Assembly: GCA_018056685.1 (NCBI GenBank)
Contig: JAGPFC010000009.1
Coordinates: forward strand, 1-64,000
Direction: 5' to 3'
Length of the DNA: 64,000 nt
Source: Smithella sp.
Lineage (GTDB): Bacteria; Desulfobacterota; Syntrophia; Syntrophales; Smithellaceae
Shown: one piece after another, positions 10,034 through 18,323 of the stretch
Numbering within the stretch: position 1 is the first letter of the stretch
How the letters are laid out: the number at the start of each line of letters is the position of its first letter
Notes under the pieces: model-generated
What the model saw: the letters and a program-made list of their open reading frames with translations, nothing else
Database searches by the model: none
What the model was told of the DNA's origin: nothing
Position numbers and translations under genes: made by a program

Positions 10034-10363
10034 TTAGAATGATTTCTTCACAAAATCTTCGAGTTTGTTCTTGGGCACAAGACCAACGAGTGTATCCAGA
10101 ACCTGTCCCTGTTTAAACAGAATCAGCGTCGGAATGCTTCTGACCGAATATTTTACGGCAGTTTTTTGGCTGTCATCAACGTTCAGTTTCATAATTTTTA
10201 TTTTATCTTGAAATTGTGCCGCTATCTCTTCGACAACAGGACCTATGGCTTTGCAGGGACCACACCACGGAGCCCAGAAATCCACCAGTACGGGTTTATC
10301 GCTTTTCAGGACCTCGTTGTCAAAGTTTTCATCAGTGGCAACGCCAAGTAATGCACTGCTCAT
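10034..10363 (-). CDS. trxA: Thioredoxin
   Basis: A 109-residue classical thioredoxin with redox motif WCGPC at 33-37, the cis-Pro region SIPTLILFK and the glycine near the C terminus. It is a cytosolic dithiol reductant. It sits just upstream of bamD in the same direction, which may be only a transcriptional link. A ribosome site (AAGGAGG) precedes the ATG. Confidence 0.96.
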   Translation of the reverse strand: MSSALLGVATDENFDNEVLKSDKPVLVDFWAPWCGPCKAIGPVVEEIAAQFQDKIKIMKLNVDDSQKTAVKYSVRSIPTLILFKQGQVLDTLVGLVPKNKLEDFVKKSF

Positions 10364-10460
10364 GAATAAGACCCTCCTTAAATTTTTAGCATTTTTTTAT
10401 ATGTCATAACAGAGCACAGAAAGTCAAATGCAATCTGCCATGAAACAGAAAACGCTTTTT

Positions 10461-10489
10461 TTGACTGTCTTGCATTAATTTGCTATGAA
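10461..10489 (+). promoter_or_regulatory. Candidate sigma-70 promoter for the nucleoside phosphorylase
   Basis: TTGACT at 10461-10466, 17 bases, TATGAA at 10484-10489. A transcript would start near 10497, just ahead of the AAGGAG at 10500-10505. This argues that the upstream in-frame ATG at 10485, which lies inside the -10 box, is not the start. Confidence 0.55.
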
Positions 10490-10511
10490 ACCGCTAGTCA
10501 AGGAGAACCAT

Positions 10512-11228
10512 ATGAACATTTTGGGAATTATTTCGACAAAATTAGTCATGGAAAGAAGTGATTTGTTAAGAGACGGCAGCCCCAGACTCATGCATAATGC
10601 ATTCGGTCAAGCCACCGTTTTTCTCACCAAAAAAACCGCTTTGATTTTAAGACATGGCATTGATCCCCGGAAGCACATCCTTCCCCATACAATCAATTAT
10701 CGGGCCAACATCCAGGCACTCAAAGATATCGGCGTGAAAGAAATTGTCGGTATTAATTCCACCGGTTCCTTAAAAATGTCTTTGCGGCCGGGTATGATTG
10801 TCATTCCCGATGATTTTCTGACACTGACCGGGACACCCACCTTTTTCCAGAACAGAGCCGTTCATATTACGCCGGTATTGAGCGAAGAAGTTCGCGCAAA
10901 AATAATCAAGGCGGCACAGCATATCAATCTAAAAATTAAGAAGAAAGGCACCTACTGGCAGACGCAGGGACCGCGTCTGGAAACAAAAGCCGAAATCAGA
11001 ATGATGGCCCATTTTGCCGATATCGTGGGCATGACGATGGCCAACGAAGCCGTCATCGCGCAGGAACGGGAAATACCTTATGCCAGCGTGTGCTCGATTG
11101 ATAATTACGGAAATGGAATTCTTAATGAACCATTGAGCATGCAGGAAATCCTCGACGGGACGCGCAAAAACGCCGATTTGATGATTCAGCTCCTGCACAG
11201 CTATCTTGATTTATTTTATCAGGGTTAA
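10512..11228 (+). CDS. Purine nucleoside / methylthioadenosine phosphorylase family protein
   Basis: A 238-residue enzyme of the PNP/MTAP (trimeric) family. Visible family motifs are HTINYRANIQALKDIGV, the phosphate and purine-site stretch GPRLETKAEIRMM, then DIVGMTMANEAVIAQE. It would split a purine nucleoside such as methylthioadenosine or methylthioinosine with phosphate; which one cannot be decided from sequence. The start at 10512 is chosen because AAGGAG lies six bases upstream. Its stop codon overlaps by two bases the stop of the convergent gene on minus. Confidence 0.85.
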   Translation: MNILGIISTKLVMERSDLLRDGSPRLMHNAFGQATVFLTKKTALILRHGIDPRKHILPHTINYRANIQALKDIGVKEIVGINSTGSLKMSLRPGMIVIPDDFLTLTGTPTFFQNRAVHITPVLSEEVRAKIIKAAQHINLKIKKKGTYWQTQGPRLETKAEIRMMAHFADIVGMTMANEAVIAQEREIPYASVCSIDNYGNGILNEPLSMQEILDGTRKNADLMIQLLHSYLDLFYQG

Positions 11229-11659
11229 AAAGCGCCCAGTTGACACGGTTTAACCTTAATGTCCAGCGCCTCACAGGCGGCACAAACCTTCATGCGGGGG
11301 ATATCCAGTTTTTGGGCAATCTTCCAGGCGACAACACAGGAAATCTTTCCATCTTGCAGAGCTGCTGATATGTTTTCTTTCAACTCGGGAGAAATGTCTT
11401 TTGCCGGCTGAACGATTTTTTTGGTTTCACCATATCCGAAAAGCCCCAACTGGCATTTGGTGATATTGATATTTAAGATATCAATAGTCCGTCCGGTTTC
11501 TTCCAGAGAAAATCCCATCTCTTTCGCAATTTCTTCGGCCTTCTTGCAGGAAATGCTGTTATTTTTAACCTGTTCGAGAATTTCTTTTTTCAGTTCTTCA
11601 TCAACAGGTGTCCCATCGGGATGTTTCTTAAAATATTTGCCTTTATCCATGTGTGTCAT
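11225..11659 (-). CDS. Two-repeat 'CQLG' protein of unknown function
   Basis: A 144-residue protein made of two copies of a module of about 55 residues. Each copy has a helical stretch with ISCxxAxxIA (NSISCKKAEEIAKEMGF; GKISCVVAWKIAQKLDI) and ends in a DIL/ALDIKI-type strand followed by CQLGLFG or CQLGAF. Two Cys per repeat suggest metal or redox binding, and the helical part resembles a small DNA-binding helix-turn-helix, but I do not recognise a characterised family. The start at 11659 follows GGAGAG; the longer frame from 11686 overlaps the ACT gene stop. It is last in the acyl-CoA ligase-ACT operon, suggesting a regulatory or accessory role there. Confidence 0.75.
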   Translation of the reverse strand: MTHMDKGKYFKKHPDGTPVDEELKKEILEQVKNNSISCKKAEEIAKEMGFSLEETGRTIDILNINITKCQLGLFGYGETKKIVQPAKDISPELKENISAALQDGKISCVVAWKIAQKLDIPRMKVCAACEALDIKVKPCQLGAF

Positions 11660-11685
11660 AATATTCTCTCCTTTCACTTGTTTCA

Positions 11686-12117
11686 TTACATATCGGAAAG
11701 CGATTGACTATCCAGTGTCTTAAATCCATTCTGCTCCAGAAGTTTTGCCGTCTTCTCCATCTGATCAACATCAACAACAAACACCGCTTTTTTTGACGTC
11801 TCCAGAACAAACCCATAGGCATTGTTAATGTTGATGCCCTCCTGATACAGCAACTGCATCAAACTGTCCAATCCGCCGGGCGTGTCGGGAATCAGAACCG
11901 CCAGAATTTCCCGCAGATGGACGGTCATGCCCGCCGCGGCCAGAACCGTCTCAGCGCGTTTCGGATCATCAACAATCAAGTTAATGATGCCGAAGGTATC
12001 CGCGGTTGCAATCGTCGTGGCCCGGATATTTATTTTTTCTTTCGCCAGCACGCCGGTGATCTGGGCAAGTTTCCCCGATTTATTTTCCGCAAAAATGGAT
12101 AGCTGAAAGGCAAACAT
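11686..12117 (-). CDS. Tandem ACT-domain protein
   Basis: A 143-residue protein consisting of two ACT domains: residues 1-70 (FQLSIFAENKSGKLAQITGV) and about 71-140 (REILAVLIPDTPGGLDSLMQ). There is no enzyme domain. ACT domains bind small ligands, usually amino acids, at their interface. Stand-alone double-ACT proteins are commonly encoded beside aryl/acyl-CoA ligases in anaerobes, as here (21 bases after the ligase gene). It probably senses an amino acid or aromatic acid to modulate the ligase, which is inference. Confidence 0.88.
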   Translation of the reverse strand: MFAFQLSIFAENKSGKLAQITGVLAKEKINIRATTIATADTFGIINLIVDDPKRAETVLAAAGMTVHLREILAVLIPDTPGGLDSLMQLLYQEGININNAYGFVLETSKKAVFVVDVDQMEKTAKLLEQNGFKTLDSQSLSDM

Positions 12118-12138
12118 ACGCTTCTCTCCTTTGTCTGT

Positions 12139-13773
12139 TCAATGAATTCCCGTCTGCGCCTCGACAAGGCTGCCACCGCAATATTTTTCGCGGAGCTTCG
12201 GTTTCTCAATTTTTCCGGTCGGATTACGCGGAACACGGTCAAAGATAATTTTGCGCGGCCGCTTGTAGCGCGGCAGCTCGTTGCAGAATGTCGCCATCTC
12301 GGCTTCCGTCATGGAAAATCCCGGCTTCAGTTCAATGATGGCTGCGACGATTTCGCCCAGACGCTGGTCGGGAAGACCGATCACCGCCACATCCTTGATC
12401 GCGTTATGCGTGCGCAGGAAATCCTCGATCTGTACGGGATAAATATTTTCGCCGCCCGTGATGATGACATCTTTCTTGCGGTCCACCAGATAAATGAAGC
12501 CGTCTTCATCCATCTTCGCCATATCGCCGGTATAGAGCCAGCCGTCTTTCAGAATTTCCGCCGTGGCTTCCGGATTGTTGTAATAGCATTTCATCACGCC
12601 GGATCCCTTCACGCAAAGTTCGCCGACTTCGCCCTGTTTCACGGGATTTCCCTGCTCATCCGCTATTTTCACTTCCCAACTATATCCGGCTTTTCCGATA
12701 GCGCCGACTTTGTGAATGTTTTCAATCCCCAGATGAACGCAGCCGGGACCGATGGATTCCGACAAACCGTAATTGGTGTCGTACTCGTGCTTTGGAAAAA
12801 TATTTTTCCAGCGCTTAACCAGACTGGGCGGAACCGGTTGCGCGCCGATATGCATCAGCCGCCACTGCTCCAGTTTGTAGTGGTCTAATTTTATTTCCCC
12901 GTGGTCGATGGCATCCAGAATGTCCTGCGCCCATGGAACCAGTAGCCAGACAATGGTAATCTGCTCCTCGGAAACGGTTTTGATGATCCATTCCGGTTTG
13001 ACACCGCGCAGCAGAACGGCTCTGCTGCCCGCCAGCAGGCTGCCGAACCAGTGCATTTTTGCTCCGGTGTGATACAGTGGCGGTATGCAGAGGAAATTGT
13101 CCGTACGCGTCTGCTTATGATGTTCCTTCTCCACTTCGCACGATATCATCAAGGCACGGTGCGCGTGAAGAATCGCTTTTGGGAAGCCGGTGGTGCCGGA
13201 TGAAAAATAAATAGCCGCGTCATCATCATCACAGATATTTATTTTCGGGGGAATGGACGAACAGCAGGCCGTGAGCGCGTAATAGCTTTCGGCAAAGGCC
13301 GGCCGGCCGACTCCCAAAAACAACTTTATTTTTACCCTCGGTATTTTATCCTGTATCATGGCCACTCGCTCGGTAAATTCCGGCCCGAAAATCAAAACAT
13401 CACATTCGGCCAGGTCAAGGCAGTATTTGATTTCATCTTCCGTGTAGCGGTAGTTTAACGGCACCGCAAGCGCGCCGGTCTTCAGGATACCAAAATAAAC
13501 CGGCAGCCATTCCAGACAATTCATCAGCAGGATACCGACCTTGTGGCCTTTGGTCAACCCTCTGCCAAGCAGAAAATTGGCAAAGCGGTTGGCTTTGTCG
13601 TCGAACTCACGCCAGGTCATCTCCCGCCGATATCTCTTTTCGGGATTGGTTTCGACAAGTTCATAATCCTTCCAGTTTGCCGGAACTTCTTTTATTTCCG
13701 GATTAATCTCAATCAGACTTATTTCTTCACCATACAGGGCGGCATTGCGGGCAAGAATTTCTGTGATGGGCAT
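12139..13773 (-). CDS. AMP-forming acyl-CoA synthetase
   Basis: A 544-residue adenylate-forming enzyme that activates a carboxylic acid to its CoA thioester. It has AMP-binding motif YFSSGTTGFPKAILHAH (about 185-201), the A5-type YGLSES, the hinge region YTGDMAKMDEDGFIYLVDRK and C-terminal NPTGKIEKPKLRE with the catalytic Lys. Length is typical. Residues 1-60 include an insert (VETNPEKRYRREMTWREFDD) seen in fatty and aryl acid ligases. It heads an operon with the ACT protein and the CQLG protein. Substrate not determinable; a fatty, cyclic or aromatic acid is likely in this organism. Confidence 0.92.
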   Translation of the reverse strand: MPITEILARNAALYGEEISLIEINPEIKEVPANWKDYELVETNPEKRYRREMTWREFDDKANRFANFLLGRGLTKGHKVGILLMNCLEWLPVYFGILKTGALAVPLNYRYTEDEIKYCLDLAECDVLIFGPEFTERVAMIQDKIPRVKIKLFLGVGRPAFAESYYALTACCSSIPPKINICDDDDAAIYFSSGTTGFPKAILHAHRALMISCEVEKEHHKQTRTDNFLCIPPLYHTGAKMHWFGSLLAGSRAVLLRGVKPEWIIKTVSEEQITIVWLLVPWAQDILDAIDHGEIKLDHYKLEQWRLMHIGAQPVPPSLVKRWKNIFPKHEYDTNYGLSESIGPGCVHLGIENIHKVGAIGKAGYSWEVKIADEQGNPVKQGEVGELCVKGSGVMKCYYNNPEATAEILKDGWLYTGDMAKMDEDGFIYLVDRKKDVIITGGENIYPVQIEDFLRTHNAIKDVAVIGLPDQRLGEIVAAIIELKPGFSMTEAEMATFCNELPRYKRPRKIIFDRVPRNPTGKIEKPKLREKYCGGSLVEAQTGIH

Positions 13774-13803
13774 ACTTCATTCCTTCGGATTTTAATTACT
13801 TTT

Positions 13804-13823
13804 TAACCGTTCACCAACGGTTA
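13804..13823. promoter_or_regulatory. Perfect 8-bp inverted repeat upstream of the acyl-CoA synthetase
   Basis: TAACCGTT, four bases, AACGGTTA, lying 31-50 bases upstream of the ATG at 13773. The position and symmetry fit a repressor operator. There is no strong T-run on minus, so it is not an obvious terminator for the upstream ogt gene. No regulator gene is adjacent. Confidence 0.45.
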
Positions 13824-13933
13824 TATTTTTATGCAATTCACAAGGCAGAAGCTTGTTTTTGTCGGGACACAAGATACGAATTTCGGACTTATATGTCAAG
13901 AATGATTTGGCTAAGATGAAAGGCCTCTAACCA

Positions 13934-14518
13934 TCACACCGGCGCATAATGTAACCGTTTGCAAATCACCCTTCCCTGTTCATCAAAAATAATTCCTTCC
14001 CGTTGCAACAACGCGCGCTTGATATCCGTTCCGCTTTGAAAACCACCCAGATGAAGATTCGACAGAATGGTTCTGTGGCAGGGAATGATAATCGGAAAGG
14101 GATTGCGCGCCATCACACTACCCACCGCCCGCGCTCCACCGGATACACCCGCATGCGTCGCAATCAACCCGTATGTGCTGACCGAACCCCGGGGAATCTC
14201 ATACTGCGCGCGCAAAACCGATTTTTGAAATTGTGTATAAGGCGATAAATCGAGTACATCCAAAGAAAAGTTTATATTTTCTCCTTCCAGATAAGCTCCG
14301 ATGGAATCCGCTACGGTATCAACTTCCGCACAGGATAATTTCCTGGAACCCGGAAAAAGCTCAGCGGCGTGTTCTACAGCCGAACGTCCCTGTCGTGAAA
14401 GTAAGATATGAATAATCAGGGGATGTTTATTTATCTCCGACCAGATAATACCGACAGAACCGATTGGCGTATGGCTGATAATCTTTTTATTGATTTGCTG
14501 AAGGTGCGTTATCAACAT
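13934..14518 (-). CDS. ogt: Methylated-DNA--protein-cysteine S-methyltransferase
   Basis: A 194-residue Ada/Ogt-type DNA repair protein that transfers the O6-methyl group of guanine to its own Cys147 in IIPCHRT. The preceding winged helix has the usual IPRGSVSTYGLIA and ARAVGSVMARNP. The N-terminal 80 residues are the variable domain. It overlaps the upstream membrane-protein gene by 32 bases on the same strand. Confidence 0.92.
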   Translation of the reverse strand: MLITHLQQINKKIISHTPIGSVGIIWSEINKHPLIIHILLSRQGRSAVEHAAELFPGSRKLSCAEVDTVADSIGAYLEGENINFSLDVLDLSPYTQFQKSVLRAQYEIPRGSVSTYGLIATHAGVSGGARAVGSVMARNPFPIIIPCHRTILSNLHLGGFQSGTDIKRALLQREGIIFDEQGRVICKRLHYAPV

Positions 14519-15191
14519 TCTGTGCCTCCTGTTTCTTTTTGGGGATTAAAAAGAAGATTCCAATGAGCAGGACTATTGTCGGTTGCTGATACGCATCTTT
14601 GAACAAAGCCCACGTGATCATCGCCAGAAAGGGCATCACCAATATCATAATATGAATGCGCAACATTTCATTTTGTTTAAAAGGAAGACCTATTCGCTCC
14701 CAGGCGTTCCTATGCATAAAATCATCCGCGTTCGCGATAAGGGTTGCCAGTATCATCAGCCAGTATCTTTCAGCCAGATAAGTAACGGGAGTAAAAAAAT
14801 CTGAATTGATAAAACCATTGCGCCCAAAAAGATGCAGCGGCTGCATTTCGGCAAATACTGAAAGAAAAAGGCCGTAGAAAGAGAACAACCATGTGTAAAT
14901 GTAGAGCGCGACGAAACCCACCAGCAAGCTCACCGGGAGGATGCCTAAGGAAAACAATTCCGGAGAAATGTTTGCAAGGAAGGGAACTTTTGAATCATAA
15001 TACATTTTTTGCGTTCGGGCCGTCAGCATAATTTGTATGACCGCCGTGATGACGCACGTCCAGGAATAAAAGAGTGCGGCCAGCCAGACGCACCAGCAGA
15101 ATTCCTGCAACGACCATTTTTGAAAAACAGCCAGGTACGAAGTCAGGCCAAAGGCGATCAGACTGACAGCGATGCGACGAAACGATGTCAT
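14487..15191 (-). CDS. Polytopic membrane protein of unknown function
   Basis: A 234-residue protein with about six hydrophobic segments (roughly 8-25, 33-56, 78-104, 135-150, 172-190 and 198-215), ending in a short Lys/Gln-rich tail. I do not recognise the family. It overlaps ogt by 32 bases, so the two are probably co-transcribed. No catalytic motif is visible. Confidence 0.65.
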   Translation of the reverse strand: MTSFRRIAVSLIAFGLTSYLAVFQKWSLQEFCWCVWLAALFYSWTCVITAVIQIMLTARTQKMYYDSKVPFLANISPELFSLGILPVSLLVGFVALYIYTWLFSFYGLFLSVFAEMQPLHLFGRNGFINSDFFTPVTYLAERYWLMILATLIANADDFMHRNAWERIGLPFKQNEMLRIHIMILVMPFLAMITWALFKDAYQQPTIVLLIGIFFLIPKKKQEAQNVDNAPSANQ

Positions 15192-15287
15192 TTTTTGCTG
15201 CTTCTTCCCGGCATCATTCTCCGTTTGACCTGTTGTTCCAGTAACTCTTCTCGAAGGGGCAAGGATAAAATATTTTTTTGCATGTCG

Positions 15288-15737
15288 TCATGGCAGAGCA
15301 TTCATTATTTCTTCCACTATTTCCACCACACTCTGAACGCAGGGCTTGCACACTTTATTCCGATAATCATTTGCCAGATATAACTTATGGCCTTCATCAT
15401 TGGATAAATCACAACCGTTTAACAACTGGCGGCAAAGATAAGATCCGTGTTTTTCAGAAAACAGATTCATGAGTTCCCGTACCTTTGCATAAGTTATCTC
15501 CGTGGCCTTCTGAGTCTCATTTTCACCCCGACCATGTTTTAGACCAATTGCCATGATTCCGCCGGTTACAGCGCCACAGACCTCTTCTTTTCTACCCATG
15601 CCCGCGCCGAAACCACAGGTAATTTTCAAGGCTTCATTTTTATCCAAACCAATATCCTCGCAAAAAGCGAAAAGAACCGACTGCGCGCAATTGTACCCGC
15701 TGACAAACTTGGCCACTGCCTGCTCACTTCTGTCCAT
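15288..15737 (-). CDS. C_GCAxxG_C_C family protein
   Basis: A 149-residue protein with the family pattern: SGYNCAQSVLFAFCEDIG, then CGFGAGMGRKEEVCGAVTGG, and two further Cys near the C terminus (GCDLSNDE, KVCKPCVQSV). Members are small cytosolic proteins of anaerobes thought to be redox-active or metal-binding; the function is not established. GGGGAG six bases before the ATG supports the start. It is divergent from the peroxiredoxin-like selenoprotein, a plausible redox neighbourhood. Confidence 0.88.
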   Translation of the reverse strand: MDRSEQAVAKFVSGYNCAQSVLFAFCEDIGLDKNEALKITCGFGAGMGRKEEVCGAVTGGIMAIGLKHGRGENETQKATEITYAKVRELMNLFSEKHGSYLCRQLLNGCDLSNDEGHKLYLANDYRNKVCKPCVQSVVEIVEEIMNALP

Positions 15738-15890
15738 GATGATCTCCCCATTTATAAAATTAGAACGCTATGGTTGTTTGTATAAGATATGTACGTTTTT
15801 CAATAAAATATTGCAACGCTTCTTTTATAAAAAACGACTGGAAATCACAAAAATGATAGTATATTTTAAATAAAAGCTGAGGGGGAAAAT

Positions 15891-16361
15891 ATGCCCAGAG
15901 TAGAATTAAATGTTCAGGCGCCGGATTTTACGCTGAATGATTTCAACGGCAACAGTGTCTCTCTTTCCGATTATAAAAATAAGAAGAATGTGATGGTGGT
16001 TTTCAACCGCGGATTTTTTTGACCCTTCTGCCGCGCGCACATGGCGCAGTTGCGCCGGGACTATGAAAATTTTGTCAAGCTGGATACGGAAATTCTCGTT
16101 GCCGGCCCGGAAAACGCCGAAGCCTTTAGAAAATACTGGGAAAAGGAAAATCTTCCCTTCATCGGGTTGCCCGATCCCGGACACAGAGTTTTGAAATTAT
16201 ACGGTCAGGAGGTCAAACTCTTCAAACTCGGCCGACTTCCCGCGCAGATGATCATTGATAAATCCGGCAAGGTCCGCTTTGTTCATTACGGCCATTCGAT
16301 GATGGATATCCCCGAGAATAGAGAGCTGTTAGATCTGCTGGAAACGCAGCTCACCAAGTAA
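15891..16361 (+). CDS. Peroxiredoxin-like selenoprotein (in-frame UGA = Sec44)
   Basis: A conceptual 156-residue thioredoxin-fold protein (AhpC/TSA type) if the in-frame TGA at 16020-16022 is read as selenocysteine. Upstream is APDFTLNDFNG and VMVVFNRGFF, then U44-P-F-C47, then RAHMAQLRRDYENF. Cys-containing relatives have CPFC here, so Sec replaces the catalytic Cys. The frame continues without interruption for 114 codons after the UGA, including the conserved PAQMIIDKSGKVRFVHYG, which argues against a pseudogene. GAGGGGG precedes the ATG at 15891. A hairpin follows the UGA at SECIS distance. It probably reduces peroxides or disulfides. An ordinary annotation would truncate it or start it at 16041. 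Confidence 0.85.
16031..16058 (+). promoter_or_regulatory. Candidate bacterial SECIS hairpin of the peroxiredoxin-like gene
   Basis: An eight-base-pair stem with one bulged C: 16031-16033 and 16035-16039 pair with 16051-16058. The 11-base loop 16040-16050 contains GG, starting 17 bases after the UGA. Bacterial SECIS elements lie just downstream of the UGA with G's in the apical loop. An alternative fold of the same bases pairs GGCGC (16043-16047) with GCGCC (16052-16056). Confidence 0.55.
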
Positions 16362-16479
16362 AAGTTGGCCCAATCAACCAGAACACTTTATTTTTTCGGG
16401 ATAATGAATCGATAACGGAAGGAAATGGGCGAATAGAATTTTTCTGCAAATACATATGAAATAACCGGAAAAGATAAGC

Positions 16480-18306
16480 ATGCCAAATTTCACAATCAAA
16501 GAATTGGGGCGATCCACGCTGATCGGCAGCGGGGCGATGGGAACATGTCTTCGTCAGTCCATCAGTGCAGGTCAGGAGCCCGTTGAACTGCTTAATCTGC
16601 GTCAACCGGACCTCGTCAAAAATCTGCATGCCGCTTATCGATCGTCAGGATCACGAATCCTTGTGACCAATACTTTTTCGGCAAACACCGTTGTTTTCGA
16701 AGACGCCGGTATGGTGGAACTCTGTCAGGAAATAAACCGGGCCGGTGTCGCTCTGGCCCGGGAGGCTGGAGATTCCGAATGCATGATCTGGGCTTCGGTT
16801 GGACCATTGCGCTTGGGATTGCGGCTGGATGATTATCCGGACAATACACTTCTTGGCATCTACCGCAATCAGTGTGAAGCACTGAAGGAAACTGACGCGC
16901 TATTGCTGGAGACGTTTGTTGACCCGCGGGAAGCCCGAGCGGCACTTCAAGCCGCTGCCGAAACCGGACTGCCCATTATTTTCCAGGTTGGCAATACCGG
17001 TGGAGGAACACAGCGGTGGGAACGGATTGATCAACTTCTTTCGGAAGCGCTCCGTATTGGTGTTGCTGCCGTGGGAGCAAACTGTTATCATCCGGATGAA
17101 ATTGTTCGAGTGCTCTCCTACATCAGCGCCCGCACGGATCTACCCTTAACCGCTTCGCCAAATGCCGGACATCCGCTCATCGAACGGGGACTGGTGAAGT
17201 ATGAATTTACGCCGGATGACTTCGTCAACACAGCAACAGCTTTGTCCGACGCAGGCGCGGCCGTCATCGGCGGATGCTGCGGAACGACGCCTGATCATAT
17301 CCGTAAAGTGGCGAACGTGTTAAATGGCCGGCCCGTTGTTGCGCGAAGACGGATCCCTGTGTCTCCTGAGCATGCTCCGTTCATGCCGGTGAGAAAGGGC
17401 ACAACGGCCAATGCCATTCGGGAGATGATGCAGACGCATCGCTTTCTTGTCAGTGTGGAGATTCGCGCTGATCGAATGCTGCCTCTCGATGACATTGTGA
17501 AAGGGGCGTCAATCGTGGCGGCAGCGGGCGCAGACCTGTTCGATGTGCCGGATAATCCGGGAGCGACAGTCGGAAGAGATTCAATCGTCACAGCCGCACG
17601 CCTGCAGCAGGACCTTCGGATCCCGTCCATTTGTCATTTCAGTGTAACGCAATCCAACCTCATGCGACTGCACTCAACGCTGATCGGATGCTGGGATTCC
17701 GGGGTAAAAGGCATTCTGGCCGTGACCGGTGATGCACCCTCCATGGGCCATCTGGGCAATCTGGCTCACCGCGTTGTGGATTTGCGCAGTTCGGTCGAAT
17801 TGCTGCGCCTGATTCGTGAACTGCGCAGCGGACATATTATCAACGGAGAAGCATTGGCAGACCCGCCCGATTTTTGCGCAGGCTGTGCTGTCGGCAGGCC
17901 GATTCCGGCTCAGGTCCGGTGGCTGAAGACCAAAATCGATGCCGGCGCCGAGTTTGTGTTCTCTCAACCGGTTTTTTCTGTTGATGACTATAAAAGGTTG
18001 TGCGATGCTTTGGATGGATTGCCGATTCGCGTTTTTCCCGGTCTCATGCCGCTGATAAGTCACCGGAGCGCGGTGTTTCTGGCCAGTGGACGTATTCCGG
18101 GAATCACCGTACCCGCAGACGTCGTAACGAGTTTCGAGCGTTATCATGATCCGGAAGATCAGCGCCAATTCGGCCTTGAGCAGGCCTGCAAACTGGCGGC
18201 GGTCATTGCCGAAGAGGCATCCGGCTTGTACCTGATCATGCCTTTCGGGAAACGATGTTATGACGACACGGCACAAATCGTTCGTTTTGTCAGGGCTCAG
18301 CGATAA
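16480..18306 (+). CDS. Homocysteine S-methyltransferase / methylenetetrahydrofolate reductase fusion
   Basis: A 608-residue two-domain protein. Residues 1-290 are a betaine/methionine-synthase-type homocysteine methyltransferase with zinc Cys in GANCYHP (about 198) and GGCCGTTPDHIR (about 265). Residues 310-608 are a MetF-like TIM barrel (SVEIRADRMLPLDD, FSQPVFSVDDY). YitJ-type fusions couple methylene-THF reduction with methyl transfer. In this anaerobe it may serve methionine synthesis or one-carbon metabolism. The key Zn Cys are intact. It converges on the AOR gene with an 18-base gap. Confidence 0.88.
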   Translation: MPNFTIKELGRSTLIGSGAMGTCLRQSISAGQEPVELLNLRQPDLVKNLHAAYRSSGSRILVTNTFSANTVVFEDAGMVELCQEINRAGVALAREAGDSECMIWASVGPLRLGLRLDDYPDNTLLGIYRNQCEALKETDALLLETFVDPREARAALQAAAETGLPIIFQVGNTGGGTQRWERIDQLLSEALRIGVAAVGANCYHPDEIVRVLSYISARTDLPLTASPNAGHPLIERGLVKYEFTPDDFVNTATALSDAGAAVIGGCCGTTPDHIRKVANVLNGRPVVARRRIPVSPEHAPFMPVRKGTTANAIREMMQTHRFLVSVEIRADRMLPLDDIVKGASIVAAAGADLFDVPDNPGATVGRDSIVTAARLQQDLRIPSICHFSVTQSNLMRLHSTLIGCWDSGVKGILAVTGDAPSMGHLGNLAHRVVDLRSSVELLRLIRELRSGHIINGEALADPPDFCAGCAVGRPIPAQVRWLKTKIDAGAEFVFSQPVFSVDDYKRLCDALDGLPIRVFPGLMPLISHRSAVFLASGRIPGITVPADVVTSFERYHDPEDQRQFGLEQACKLAAVIAEEASGLYLIMPFGKRCYDDTAQIVRFVRAQR

Positions 18307-18323
18307 CTTTTCCAGGCGCAAAA

